Shown here piece by piece: positions 1 to 8,262 of a DNA stretch of 64,000 nucleotides; positions within the stretch are counted from its first letter, which is position 1, and each line of letters starts with the position of its first letter. The notes beneath the pieces were generated by a model, which saw only the letters and a list, made by a program, of their open reading frames with translations, made no database searches and was not told where the DNA came from. The stretch comes from an uncultured Collinsella sp. Lineage in GTDB: Bacteria > Actinomycetota > Coriobacteriia > Coriobacteriales > Coriobacteriaceae. The position numbers were made by a program, and so were the translations under genes. The stretch is from contig CAAENA010000090.1 of assembly GCA_900757205.1 (NCBI GenBank), positions 1-64,000 on the forward strand, read 5' to 3'.

Positions 1-519
1 AATAAAGCCCTCGGCAGAACAAAAAAGCTCAAGCACGCAAGAAGGGTCAGAAAATCCCCTCGCGACATCAGCCGCGTCACCGTCGTAAGCGCACAAATGC
101 TCCGCAAAGCTGCTCCAGGGATAACGCTCGATTAGGCTAACGCCCGCCTCCTGTGGATCGGCGTGTACGGAGCGAATAGCCTCCATCACCTGCCAGTCGG
201 TATCGAGCGAGCGCCGGTCAAAACGGTTCTGGAACAGATGGCCTGTGCGCCCCGTGCGTTTATTGAACCGCCGCGCGTACGTCAAAAGCAGCCGGTGCAT
301 CGCCGCGCTCATCCTGTCCTCGTAATCTGCAAGCACCAAATGCACGTGATTACCCATAAGGCACCAGGCGATAACCGTCACGCCCGCCTCGCGGCAGCAG
401 TCGCGCATCAGCTCCAAAAACTCCCACCGGTCTTCATCGCCCTCAAAGATGAGCTGCTTGTCCGTACCGCGGGCACAGACATAGTAAAAGCCAGTAACCG
501 TTCTCCAAACGCGCTGCAT
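1..519 (-). CDS. REP-associated tyrosine transposase (Y1/RAYT), 3' end cut by window edge
   Basis: The minus-strand reading frame is open for 173 codons from an ATG at 519 to the window edge, so the C-terminus is missing. The protein has the Y1 transposase (HUH) layout: a beta strand and 'KQLIF.GDEDR' segment at residues 21-31, the metal-binding 'NHVH' at 57-60, and 'LLLTYARRFN' at 77-86, whose Tyr81 is the likely nucleophile, followed by 'TGHLFQNRF'. Members of this family nick single-stranded DNA at REP palindromes. The same window contains a family of REP-like palindromes, which fits. The frame stays open upstream of 519, but the family N-terminus (a 'WRTVTGFYYVCARG' type strand) begins at this Met. 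A stand-alone IS200 transposase is the alternative; no terminal palindromes are visible here. Confidence 0.75.
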   Translation of the reverse strand, partial: MQRVWRTVTGFYYVCARGTDKQLIFEGDEDRWEFLELMRDCCREAGVTVIAWCLMGNHVHLVLADYEDRMSAAMHRLLLTYARRFNKRTGRTGHLFQNRFDRRSLDTDWQVMEAIRSVHADPQEAGVSLIERYPWSSFAEHLCAYDGDAADVARGFSDPSCVLELFCSAEGFI

Positions 520-921
520 GGCGCTCCCTTCGCCGGGATCTGCTTGCCATCCAATACAGCACGATTGAAGCGTGCCATCAAAACATTCACGCAAAACAAT
601 ACACTCGCGCGGCCAAAGGCAGTAAACGGGCGGTGAACGGCACCGTTGCAACAGGTCAACCCATGCAACGCTTACAAGAGCTGACCAAAATCTTACCAAA
701 ATCGGACCCCTCTACGGAAGTTCACGACCACAGAACATAGAGTTAAACCGTTTCAATTAAAACTTCCGGACTTCTCGCTACGAAAACTGAGCCGTTCGCC
801 GAATATTCCGTGCATTTCGCGGTATTATAGGGGCTGCATGTCATGTCCCTTTCGAAGGGTCGCCCGGCAATCGCCAGCCACGACCCCCAGACGGGACGCC
901 AACACGATAGAGAGGAGAGGC
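520..921. other. Intergenic region between the transposase and the Fe-S scaffold gene
   Basis: No gene is supported here. The sequence carries the divergent upstream regions of the minus-strand transposase and the plus-strand scaffold gene. A plausible -10 box TATTAT lies at about 823-828, roughly 95 bases before the scaffold start. A longer plus-strand frame starting at 838 exists, but the Shine-Dalgarno sequence GAGAGGAGAGG just before 922 decides the start in favour of 922. Confidence 0.4.
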
Positions 922-1656
922 ATGCAGTACTCACAGGAAGTGGAGAACATGTGCCCCGTTGCCAAGGGTGCATACCACGGCCCCGCACCCATCCCCGAGG
1001 AGGGCAAGTGGGTCCAGGCTAAGGAGATTTCCGACATCTCCGGTCTTACGCACGGTGTGGGTTGGTGCGCACCTCAGCAGGGCGCCTGCAAGCTCACGCT
1101 GAACGTCAAGGACGGCATCATCGAGGAGGCCCTCGTTGAGACCATCGGCTGCTCGGGCATGACCCACTCTGCCGCCATGGCTTCCGAGATCCTTCCCGGT
1201 AAGACCATCCTCGAGGCCCTCAACACCGACCTCGTCTGCGACGCCATCAACGTTGCTATGCGCGAGATCTTCCTGCAGATCGTTTACGGCCGCAGCCAGA
1301 CCGCGTTCTCCGAGGGCGGTCTGCCCGTGGGCGCCTCCCTCGACGACCTCGGCAAGGGCCTTCGCTCTCAGGTCGGCACCATGTTCGGCACCAAGGCCAA
1401 GGGCGCTCGTTACCTCGAGCTCGCTCAGGGCTACGTCACTCGCATGGCTCTCAACGACAAGAACGAGATCATCGCATTCGAGTTCCTGAACCTCGGCAAG
1501 TTTACCGACGCCGTCAAGGCCGGCAAGACCCCCGAGGAGGCCATCGCTGGCGCTATGGGCCACTATGGTCAGTGGGAGAACGCTGCCAAGTACATCGACC
1601 CGCGCACCGACGAGGAGACTCACTCCGTCGCCAGCGTGTTCCCGGTTCACGAGTAG
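922..1656 (+). CDS. NifU-like iron-sulfur cluster assembly scaffold protein
   Basis: This 244-aa protein matches the NifU N-terminal / IscU-like scaffold fold, with conserved cysteines in 'GWCAPQQGACKL' (about residues 49-60) and 'GCSGM' (about 76-80). It is probably a cytoplasmic platform on which Fe-S clusters are built or held. The start at 922 is chosen because of the strong GAGAGGAGAGG Shine-Dalgarno sequence; an in-frame ATG at 838 would add 28 residues with no family likeness. The next gene, a GGGtGRT-family protein, begins 18 bases after the stop, so the two are almost certainly one operon. This pairing recurs in anaerobes. It is longer than a classical IscU (about 130 aa). Its actual client protein is not shown by the sequence. 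Confidence 0.8.
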   Translation: MQYSQEVENMCPVAKGAYHGPAPIPEEGKWVQAKEISDISGLTHGVGWCAPQQGACKLTLNVKDGIIEEALVETIGCSGMTHSAAMASEILPGKTILEALNTDLVCDAINVAMREIFLQIVYGRSQTAFSEGGLPVGASLDDLGKGLRSQVGTMFGTKAKGARYLELAQGYVTRMALNDKNEIIAFEFLNLGKFTDAVKAGKTPEEAIAGAMGHYGQWENAAKYIDPRTDEETHSVASVFPVHE

Positions 1657-1674
1657 AAAGGGAGGGAAATAACT

Positions 1675-2679
1675 ATGACTGTTACGTTCGAAGGTTACGA
1701 GCGCCGCGCTGACAAGATCAACAAGTGCCTCGCCGACAACGGCATCGCCTCCCTCGAGGAAGCTCTGCAGATCTGCACCGACAAGGGCTTCAACCCGCGT
1801 GAGATCGTCAACAACACCCAGTCCATCGCCTTCCAGAACGCCGAGTGGGCCTACACCCTCGGTTGCGCTCTCGCTGTCAAGCGTGGCGCCAAGTCCGCTT
1901 CTGAGGCTGCCGCCATCATCGGCGAGGGCATCCAGGCCTTCACCGTTCCCGGCTCCGTCGCCGAGGACCGCAAGGTCGGTCTGGGCCACGGCAACCTGGG
2001 CGCTATGCTGCTCTCCGACGACACCGAGTGCTTCGCCTTCCTGGCCGGCCACGAGTCCTTCGCTGCCGCCGAGGGCGCTATCGGCCTGGCTCTGAACGCC
2101 AACAAGGCTCGCAAGAAGCCGCTGCGCGTCATCCTCAACGGTCTGGGCAAGGACGCTGCTCAGATCATCGCCCGCATCAACGGCTTCACCTACGTGAAGA
2201 CCCAGTTCGACTACTACACGGGCGAGCTCAAGGTCGTCGAGACCATCCCCTACTCCGATGGTCCCCGCGCTGCCGTTAACTGCTACGGCTCCGACGACGT
2301 CCGCGAGGGCGTTGCCATCATGTGGCACGAGAACGTCGACATCTCGATCACCGGTAACTCCACCAACCCCACGCGCTTCCAGCACCCCGTCGCTGGCACC
2401 TACAAGAAGGAGCGCCTCGAGGCTGGCAAGAAGTACTTCTCCGTCGCTTCTGGTGGCGGCACTGGCCGTACCCTGCACCCGGACAACATGGGCGCCGGCC
2501 CTGCCTCTTACGGCATGACCGACACCATGGGCCGTATGCACTCCGACGCCCAGTTCGCCGGTTCTTCCTCCGTGCCTGCGCACGTCGACATGATGGGTCT
2601 CATCGGCATGGGCAACAACCCCATGGTCGGTGCCACCGTCGCTTGCGCTGTCGCCGTCGAGGAGGCCCTCAAGGCCTAA
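1675..2679 (+). CDS. GGGtGRT family protein
   Basis: The 334-aa product contains the motif that names its family, 'SGGGTGRTLHPDNMG', near residue 260, and a glycine- and methionine-rich C-terminus ('HVDMMGLIGMGNNPMVGA'). The family is known from anaerobic bacteria and usually sits next to an NifU-like scaffold gene, as here, but its biochemical role is not established. A Shine-Dalgarno sequence AAGGGAGGG precedes the ATG. The arrangement suggests a joint role in Fe-S cluster handling or a redox enzyme that needs its own scaffold; that is inference. Codon use is strongly biased to C-ending codons, as in highly expressed genes. A Rho-independent terminator follows about 35 bases after the stop. 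Confidence 0.8.
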   Translation: MTVTFEGYERRADKINKCLADNGIASLEEALQICTDKGFNPREIVNNTQSIAFQNAEWAYTLGCALAVKRGAKSASEAAAIIGEGIQAFTVPGSVAEDRKVGLGHGNLGAMLLSDDTECFAFLAGHESFAAAEGAIGLALNANKARKKPLRVILNGLGKDAAQIIARINGFTYVKTQFDYYTGELKVVETIPYSDGPRAAVNCYGSDDVREGVAIMWHENVDISITGNSTNPTRFQHPVAGTYKKERLEAGKKYFSVASGGGTGRTLHPDNMGAGPASYGMTDTMGRMHSDAQFAGSSSVPAHVDMMGLIGMGNNPMVGATVACAVAVEEALKA

Positions 2680-2713
2680 TCGCGCCCGCGCGATGCTCAT
2701 ATAGTTGAGCTTT

Positions 2714-2746
2714 AGAGCCGCTACCCACCCGGGTAGCGGCTCTTTT
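2714..2746 (+). terminator. Rho-independent terminator after the GGGtGRT gene
   Basis: A 13-bp GC-rich stem (AGAGCCGCTACCC paired with GGGTAGCGGCTCT) is followed by TTTTTG. Confidence 0.9.
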
Positions 2747-2797
2747 TGTTTGCCCCGTCTCAAATTGGTTACTCTTATTAAAGGGTCCGATGTATCA

Positions 2798-2862
2798 GTT
2801 GCGGTGAAATACGGACTGAATTGCATCCATACAGGCCAAAACAGTCCGTATTCCACCGCAAC
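2798..2862. repeat. Long imperfect palindrome (21-bp arms, one mismatch)
   Basis: Arms at 2798-2818 and 2842-2862 are reverse complements with a single mismatch and a 23-base loop. No T tract follows on either strand, so it is not a standard terminator. It lies in the 321-base gap between the GGGtGRT gene and the flavoprotein gene, which otherwise holds only the terminator at 2714 and the next gene's leader. Confidence 0.8.
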
Positions 2863-3000
2863 TTATCAAATGGGCCGACCGAAGTGGCCGAGTCCACCTG
2901 ACGCCCACCTGCCATATTTGCCCTTTACCGATTTGCCGAGTCTTTGCGGGCCCATTGCCGATCACCCGTGCGACAATGCGCCGGACGAGAAAGGAATCCG

Positions 3001-4527
3001 ATGGAATCGACTGATGTACTGGTAATTGGATCTGGCATTGCGGGCCTTTGCGCCGCCATCGAAGCGGCACGCACGGGTGCAACCGTCACTGTGGCAAGCG
3101 CCGGCAAGACTATGAGTGGATCGAGCTTCTTCCCCGGAACCTGGGGCCTAGGGCTTATCGGACCCGTTAACGAAGACGACGAGCAGGACCTCATCGACAC
3201 CATCCTGGCCGTCGGCGGCGGCGTTGCCGACCCCGAACTCGTCCAAACGTTCGTCCACGGCATTCGCCAAGCGATTGAATGGCTCGAGCAAGACCTGGGC
3301 GTTGAGCTCCAGCGTCCGCAAAGCGCCAAGAGTGCTCAACAAAAGCAGTTTATCCCCTGCTTTGACCACAAGACGCGCATGTGGCGCGGCCTCACCCGCA
3401 AGCCCCTTGAGGACGCTCTGACGACCTGGATCGAGTCGCTCGGCATTCGCCTGCTCCCCCGCCATGAGCTTATCGACCTTGTTGAGGACACGAACGGCAG
3501 AATAACCGGAACCGTACTCTACGACCTTACCGAAAATCGAATCGTGCCCTTTGCTGCCAAGGCCACGATCATCGCAGCCGGTGGCACAGGCGGCCTGTTC
3601 GAGCGCAGCCTTACGTCGGCTGATGTGCTCAGCTCCTCGCAGGCCATCGCACTGGCGCACGGCGCAACACTTACTAATATAGAGTTCATGCAGATGATGC
3701 CTGGCTTCATCGAGCCCAGGCGTAACTTGGTCTTCAACGAGAAAACCTGGCGCTACGTGCATGTAGACCAGCCGGTAGATATTGCCGACGACAAGCTGGA
3801 CGACCTGCTCGAGCAGCGCTCTGGATATGGTCCCTTCACGTCACGCTTGGCCTCCCGCGCTATCGATCTCGTCATCGATCAGGCAGGTGCCGAAGGCCTG
3901 GCACTCCACTACGACTTCCCCCGCGAGGATGTCCCAGAGTTTGTGCAGACCTTTGCCACCTGGCTGCAAGACGAGCACGGCATCGCGCCGACCGACGAGA
4001 TGCGCGTTGCGATGTATGCCCACGCCGCTAACGGCGGCATCAAGATCGATAAGACCGCGCACACGGGCGTTGAGGGCCTCTACGCTTGCGGCGAGGCGAC
4101 AGGCGGCATGCACGGCGCCGACCGCATTGGTGGCTTGTCAAGCGCCAACGGCATCGTGTTCGGTCGCATTGCGGGCGCATCGGCAGCCCTCACAGCGCAG
4201 AAAGAGCCTGAGGCGGCCCTGAAGGCGGATATCACCCTCCCCCAGTACGGCATTGCCACAACAGATGCCGAACGCCTGACACACAGCCTTAGGCACACGA
4301 TGAGCACCTTTTGCATGATCAACAGGACCGAAACAGGCCTATCCGAGGCCCTGCAACAGCTTGAAAGCCTGCAAGACAAGGCCATGGCGCTGAGCAAGCC
4401 GCATACCGATGACAGCGAGATCGCAGCCCTCGCCCGCCTACAGTCGCAGATTCGACTAGCACAGGAAATGGTCAAAGCCATGCGCAAGCGAACTGAAAGT
4501 CTCGGGTCGCACTATCGAGCGGATTAA
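3001..4527 (+). CDS. FAD-dependent oxidoreductase, fumarate reductase / L-aspartate oxidase flavoprotein family
   Basis: The 508-aa protein begins with a Rossmann FAD-binding motif ('VIGSGIAGLCAAIEAARTG', residues 7-25) and ends its flavin region with 'GLYACGEATGG' and 'HGADRIGGLSSANG', the hallmark of the succinate dehydrogenase / fumarate reductase / NadB flavoprotein superfamily. The helical C-terminal domain (from about residue 415) is also typical. It would oxidise or reduce a small dicarboxylate or amino-acid substrate in the cytoplasm. NadB is the closest well-known relative, but no nadA or nadC is nearby. The usual substrate loop 'AQGG' is replaced by 'FFPGTWG', so the substrate is uncertain. 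Start 3001 follows GAGAAAGGA; an upstream in-frame ATG at 2944 has no Shine-Dalgarno sequence. It stands alone, with no membrane anchor or Fe-S subunit beside it. Confidence 0.75.
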   Translation: MESTDVLVIGSGIAGLCAAIEAARTGATVTVASAGKTMSGSSFFPGTWGLGLIGPVNEDDEQDLIDTILAVGGGVADPELVQTFVHGIRQAIEWLEQDLGVELQRPQSAKSAQQKQFIPCFDHKTRMWRGLTRKPLEDALTTWIESLGIRLLPRHELIDLVEDTNGRITGTVLYDLTENRIVPFAAKATIIAAGGTGGLFERSLTSADVLSSSQAIALAHGATLTNIEFMQMMPGFIEPRRNLVFNEKTWRYVHVDQPVDIADDKLDDLLEQRSGYGPFTSRLASRAIDLVIDQAGAEGLALHYDFPREDVPEFVQTFATWLQDEHGIAPTDEMRVAMYAHAANGGIKIDKTAHTGVEGLYACGEATGGMHGADRIGGLSSANGIVFGRIAGASAALTAQKEPEAALKADITLPQYGIATTDAERLTHSLRHTMSTFCMINRTETGLSEALQQLESLQDKAMALSKPHTDDSEIAALARLQSQIRLAQEMVKAMRKRTESLGSHYRAD

Positions 4528-4569
4528 ACCGAACACCTATCTAAAGCAGAACACAACCAATCGATATCC

Positions 4570-4604
4570 ATGGGCCCCGTGAGCTCGAAGCAGCACGGGC
4601 CCAT
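4570..4604 (+). terminator. GC-rich hairpin after the flavoprotein gene
   Basis: ATGGGCCC-type arms pair across about 12 bases, but only TTCGTGT follows, so termination is plausible rather than certain. Confidence 0.4.
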
Positions 4605-4687
4605 TCGTGTCCGCACGGCAGCGTATCCTTATTCTGAATACAGAGTGGGCAAAGCCCGCATAGACAATAGACCAGCGAGGAGGAGAT

Positions 4688-5548
4688 ATGGACAGTAGAG
4701 ATATCGAGAAGTGGCGTGTCGAACTTGATAGCTACGCCAATGTGGAAGACGGCGTTGAATATTGGCTCGCACGCGATTTAATGGAACCCATGGGGTACAC
4801 TCGATGGGAGAACTTCGCCGAAGTTGTTAAGAGGGCAAAAGTCTCGTGCGAAACAAACAAAACTCCAGTTGATTCCCATTTTCGTGACACCACGAAAATG
4901 GTAACTGCCGGTGTCGCCGCTCGCGCGGTTAAAGACTACAAACTTACGCGCTACGCATGCTATTTAATCGCCCAAAACGGAGATCCAAACAAGCCGGAGA
5001 TCGCGCTCGTGCAGGCATACTTTGCCGTCCAGACGCGCCGCCAAGAGCTCATAGAGCAGCGCTTCGCAGAGATTCAGCGCTTGCAGGCGCGCCACTCGCT
5101 ATCCGATTCAGAGAAACAGCTCTCGGGCATTGCGTTCAAACGAGGCGTGGACTCCAAAGGATTCGCGATCATCAAGTCGAAGGGCGATGAGGCGTTATTC
5201 GGCGGCAGAAGCACGACGGAAATGAAGCAGCAGCTCGGCGTACCCAAGAGCGCGGCATTGGCGGACAGGTTAGCCGATGTCCTCATCAAAGCAAAGGACC
5301 TTACGAACTCGATGACGGCCTTCAACGCCGAGGAACACGACCTGTACGGCCTGGACCAGATCAAGCAAGAGCACGTCGAGAACAACACAAGCGTGCGCGG
5401 CAGCCTCATCGACCGCGGAATTGTCCCCGAGAACCTACCGCCTGCCGAGGATACAAAAAAGCTCGAGCGTCGCGTGAAGGCAGACGAGAAGAAACTCAAG
5501 GAGGGTACTGACGGTTTTACCGATCCCCAGGGTAGACTCGATCTGTGA
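4688..5548 (+). CDS. dinD: DNA damage-inducible protein D (DinD)-like
   Basis: This 286-aa protein resembles DinD. It has an N-terminal BRO-N-like segment ('VEYWLARDLMEPMGYTRWENF', about residues 22-42), then 'YACYLIAQNGDPNKPEIALVQAYFAVQTRRQE', and a charged C-terminus with 'ALFGGRSTTEMKQQLGV'. E. coli DinD is induced by DNA damage and inhibits RecA filament activities. A Shine-Dalgarno sequence GAGGAGGAG precedes the ATG. I could not find a clear LexA box in the 150 bases upstream, so SOS control is not shown. The two tRNA genes that follow are on the opposite strand. DinD-like genes often travel with mobile DNA, but composition here is not unusual. Confidence 0.85.
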   Translation: MDSRDIEKWRVELDSYANVEDGVEYWLARDLMEPMGYTRWENFAEVVKRAKVSCETNKTPVDSHFRDTTKMVTAGVAARAVKDYKLTRYACYLIAQNGDPNKPEIALVQAYFAVQTRRQELIEQRFAEIQRLQARHSLSDSEKQLSGIAFKRGVDSKGFAIIKSKGDEALFGGRSTTEMKQQLGVPKSAALADRLADVLIKAKDLTNSMTAFNAEEHDLYGLDQIKQEHVENNTSVRGSLIDRGIVPENLPPAEDTKKLERRVKADEKKLKEGTDGFTDPQGRLDL

Positions 5549-5591
5549 AAGCGGCTGTGCCCCGACGGGTTCAACCCCATGCGAGGTCAAC

Positions 5592-5622
5592 AAAAAAGCG
5601 ACCAGCTTAAGCCAGTCGCTTT
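5592..5622 (-). terminator. Terminator of the tRNA-Lys / tRNA-His unit
   Basis: On the minus strand, AAAGCGAC pairs with GTCGCTTT and is followed by TTTTTTG. It lies just downstream of tRNA-Lys and may also serve dinD from the other side. Confidence 0.75.
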
Positions 5623-5635
5623 AACATGCTTTGGG

Positions 5636-5708
5636 TGGGCCGTCAGGGGGTCGAACCCTGGACCTTGGGATTAAGAGTCCCCTGCTCTACCAACTGAGCT
5701 AACGACCC
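5636..5708 (-). tRNA. tRNA-Lys (anticodon CTT)
   Basis: The 73-nt cloverleaf has a 7-bp acceptor stem (GGGTCGT with ACGGCCC), D stem GCTC/GAGC, anticodon loop CTCTTAA flanked by a GGGGA/TCCC(A) stem, and T-loop TTCGAAC. The 3' CCA is not encoded exactly (CCC follows the discriminator A). Confidence 0.95.
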
Positions 5709-5730
5709 GATATCAACACGAAGCAAGAAC

Positions 5731-5807
5731 TGGGGTGGGTAAAGGGACTCGAACCCTCGACCTACGGGACCACAACCCGTCGCTCTAGCCAACTGAGCTA
5801 CACCCAC
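5731..5807 (-). tRNA. tRNA-His (anticodon GTG)
   Basis: The cloverleaf has acceptor GTGGGTG paired with TACCCAC, anticodon loop TTGTGGT and T-loop TTCGAGT. The discriminator is C and CCA is encoded, both expected for histidine tRNA. An extra G at 5808 fits the usual G-1. It is 22 bases upstream of tRNA-Lys in the same direction. Confidence 0.95.
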
Positions 5808-5973
5808 CGTGTCCTGTGCGCTTCGCGCTCGACTATTATTGCAAGGAACGCCACGCGATGCAAGCCCCAATTTTCAAGAATTTTGAAAAGAGTTTTTCGA
5901 GACCATTTCGAGCAAATCCCACCGGTTTCATAGGAGTAAACTTGCGCCACTGCAAATCCTCGAAAGGACCGTC

Positions 5974-7155
5974 ATGAAAGAACTCTCCAATCGCACGGCA
6001 ACGTTTACTGATTCCGTCATCCGCCGCATGACGCGCATCTCCAATAAGTACGGCGCCGTCAACCTCTCGCAGGGCTTCCCCGACTTTGATCCCCCGGCGC
6101 AGCTGCTCAATAGTCTGGGCACCATCGCCACCGACCCCAAGCCGCTCTACCACCAGTACTCCATCACCTGGGGCTCCCAGGCCATGCGTGAGGCGCTTGC
6201 CGCCAAGCAGGAGCATTTTATGGGCATGTCGGTGAACCCCAACGAGAATATCGTAGTCACCTGCGGCTCCACCGAGGCCATGATGGCCGCCATGATGACG
6301 GTCACGAACCCCGGCGACAAGGTCGTCATCTTCTCGCCGTTCTATGAGAACTACGGCGCCGACACGATCCTTTCGGGTGCCGAGCCCATCTACGTGCCGC
6401 TCAACCCGCCTGCGTTCGACTTTGACCGTGAGGTGCTCGAGGCGGCCTTCCGCGACAACGATCCCAAGGCGATCGTCCTGTGCAACCCGTCCAACCCCTG
6501 TGGCAAGGTCTTTACGCGCGAGGAGCTCACCTTTATCGCCGACCTCTGCAAACAGTACGACGCCTACTGCATCACCGACGAGGTATACGAGCACATCGTC
6601 TACGCGCCCCATGAGCACGTCTATATGGCCACGCTGCCCGGCATGTTCGAGCGAACCATCAGCTGCAGCTCGCTGTCTAAGACGTACTCCATCACCGGCT
6701 GGCGTCTGGGCTACACCATCGCCCCGGCCCAGATCACCGAGCGTATCAAGAAGGTCCACGACTTTCTCACCGTGGGTGCCGCCGCTCCCCTGCAGGAAGC
6801 CGTTGTCACCGCCCTCAACTTCGACGACAGCTATTACGATGAGGTCCTTAACCTCTATACCGCCAAACGCGACCTGTTCTGCCAGGGGCTCGATAGCATC
6901 GGTCTTGAGCATAACGTGCCACAGGGCGCCTACTACGTCATGATGGACATCTCTGAGTTTGGCTATGACAGCGACCTCGAATTCTGCGAGGACCTCGCAT
7001 CCAAGGTGGGCGTGGGCGCCGTGCCCGGCTCGAGCTTCTTCCGCGAGCCCGTCAACCATCTGATTCGTTTCCACTTTGCCAAGCGGGACGAGACGCTTAA
7101 CGCGGCACTGGAGAACCTCAAGTCGCTACGTGATAAAATCAAGCCGCGCGGGTAA
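5974..7155 (+). CDS. Pyridoxal phosphate-dependent class I aminotransferase
   Basis: This 393-aa protein is a fold-type I aminotransferase of the kynurenine / glutamine transaminase-like branch. Visible motifs are 'GFPDFDPP' near the N-terminus, 'YHQYSITWGSQAMREAL', 'NPSNPCGKVF' (about 170), 'DEVYEHIVY', and the PLP-lysine motif 'SSLSKTYSITGWRLGY' at about 229-244. 'HLIRFHFAKRD' near the C-terminus contains the carboxylate-binding Arg. It transfers amino groups between an amino acid and a 2-oxo acid in the cytosol; the substrate cannot be assigned. Start ATG 5974 follows CGAAAGGACC. It is a single-gene unit, with a terminator right after it. Confidence 0.9.
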   Translation: MKELSNRTATFTDSVIRRMTRISNKYGAVNLSQGFPDFDPPAQLLNSLGTIATDPKPLYHQYSITWGSQAMREALAAKQEHFMGMSVNPNENIVVTCGSTEAMMAAMMTVTNPGDKVVIFSPFYENYGADTILSGAEPIYVPLNPPAFDFDREVLEAAFRDNDPKAIVLCNPSNPCGKVFTREELTFIADLCKQYDAYCITDEVYEHIVYAPHEHVYMATLPGMFERTISCSSLSKTYSITGWRLGYTIAPAQITERIKKVHDFLTVGAAAPLQEAVVTALNFDDSYYDEVLNLYTAKRDLFCQGLDSIGLEHNVPQGAYYVMMDISEFGYDSDLEFCEDLASKVGVGAVPGSSFFREPVNHLIRFHFAKRDETLNAALENLKSLRDKIKPRG

Positions 7156-7181
7156 TGACGGCCCGGCAACTAAAGCAACCA

Positions 7182-7220
7182 AAGAAGCCCCGCACCGCCA
7201 CGTTGCGAGGCTTCTTTTTA
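7182..7220 (+). terminator. Rho-independent terminator after the aminotransferase
   Basis: AAGAAGCCCCGCA pairs with TGCGAGGCTTCTT and is followed by TTTTTA. Confidence 0.85.
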
Positions 7221-7248
7221 TAGCGCTTTCTTAAATGGTTTAGAGCCC

Positions 7249-7254
7249 TATACT
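7249..7254 (+). promoter_or_regulatory. Putative -10 box of the ROK kinase gene
   Basis: TATACT lies 35 bases before the ATG; the -35 region (TTTCTT, 17 bases upstream) is weak. Confidence 0.4.
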
Positions 7255-7289
7255 TTAGTCACGGAGCAACTCGTCCAGAGAGGAATACT

Positions 7290-8180
7290 ATGGCAGAGCA
7301 GCAGCTTATCGGAGCGCTCGAGGCCGGCGGCACCAAGATGGTCTGCGCCACGGGCTATGCAGACGGTACGGTCCTGAAGCGTGAGCAGATCGCGACCACG
7401 ACCCCGCAGGAGACCGTCGAGGCCGTCAACGCATGGTTTGCCGACAAGGGCATCGCCGCGCTGGGCATCGGCGCCTTTGGCCCCACCGCAGTCAACCCTG
7501 CCTCGCCCCAATACGGCAAGATCCTGGAGACGCCCAAAACGGCATGGCGCTACTTCGACCTGCTGGGCACCATCCAAAACGAGCTCAATATTCCCTGCGG
7601 CTACGACACCGACGTCAACGTCGCCTGCCTGGGCGAGGTCACCTTTGGTTGCGCCCAGGGCCTCACCGACGTGGTATACCTGACCATCGGTACCGGCGTG
7701 GGCGCCGGCGTGCTCTCGGGCGGTAAGCTCGTGCACGGCATGATGCATCCCGAGGCCGGCCACATCCTGGTCACGCGCGACCCGCGCGACACCATTGGCG
7801 AGCACAGCGCCTGCCCCTTCCACGACAACTGCCTCGAGGGCCTCATCGCAGGTCCCGGCGTCAAAAAGCGCTGGGATGGCAAGAGCGCCGGAGACATGGC
7901 CGATGACCCGAAGGCCATGGACCTGCTCGCCGGCTATCTGGCACAGGCGCTCATGACCTACACGCTGTGCTACGCGCCGCAAAAGATCATCATCGGCGGC
8001 GGCGTGGCCGACCACACCCCCATCGTCCCGCTCGCACGCAAGAAGTGCGCCGAGATGCTCAACGGCTATATCGTCACGCCCGAGGTCAACGACATCGATA
8101 ACTACATCGTCAACAACAGCCTCGAGGGCAAGCAGGGCATCATGGGCTGCCTGGCCCTGGGCGCACAGGCGCTTCAGTAG
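7290..8180 (+). CDS. ROK-family sugar kinase, probable fructokinase
   Basis: The 296-aa protein starts with the phosphate-binding motif 'GALEAGGTKMVCA', typical of ROK fructokinases (ScrK/GmuE type). It has 'GIGAFGP' (about 50-56), the catalytic 'TDVNVACLGE', 'TIGTGVGAGVLSGG' (about 131-144), and 'HPEAGHI' with a cysteine/histidine zinc motif 'CPFHDNCLEG' (about 174-183). It would phosphorylate fructose or another hexose with ATP in the cytosol. Length matches the family. A Shine-Dalgarno sequence AGAGAGGAA precedes the ATG. There is no sugar transporter or hydrolase next door, so the in vivo sugar is uncertain. Confidence 0.85.
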   Translation: MAEQQLIGALEAGGTKMVCATGYADGTVLKREQIATTTPQETVEAVNAWFADKGIAALGIGAFGPTAVNPASPQYGKILETPKTAWRYFDLLGTIQNELNIPCGYDTDVNVACLGEVTFGCAQGLTDVVYLTIGTGVGAGVLSGGKLVHGMMHPEAGHILVTRDPRDTIGEHSACPFHDNCLEGLIAGPGVKKRWDGKSAGDMADDPKAMDLLAGYLAQALMTYTLCYAPQKIIIGGGVADHTPIVPLARKKCAEMLNGYIVTPEVNDIDNYIVNNSLEGKQGIMGCLALGAQALQ

Positions 8181-8262
8181 CAGACGCACCCACGGGGCGT
8201 GGCGCGCTCGGCAAATCCAACCTACGGAACGACGCCACCACGCCCCATATAAGCCCTCAAAT

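Noticed and set aside
931..2856. A 641-codon open frame on the minus strand
   Set aside because: It is antisense to the scaffold and GGGtGRT genes and arises from their biased codon use; its Val/Gly/Asp-rich translation resembles no protein.
4620..4687. LexA operator for dinD
   Set aside because: No GAAC-n4-GTTC or E. coli-type LexA box could be found in the upstream bases.
5631..5808. Prophage or integrative element at the tRNA-Lys/His genes
   Set aside because: No integrase gene and no direct repeat of a tRNA 3' end was found nearby.
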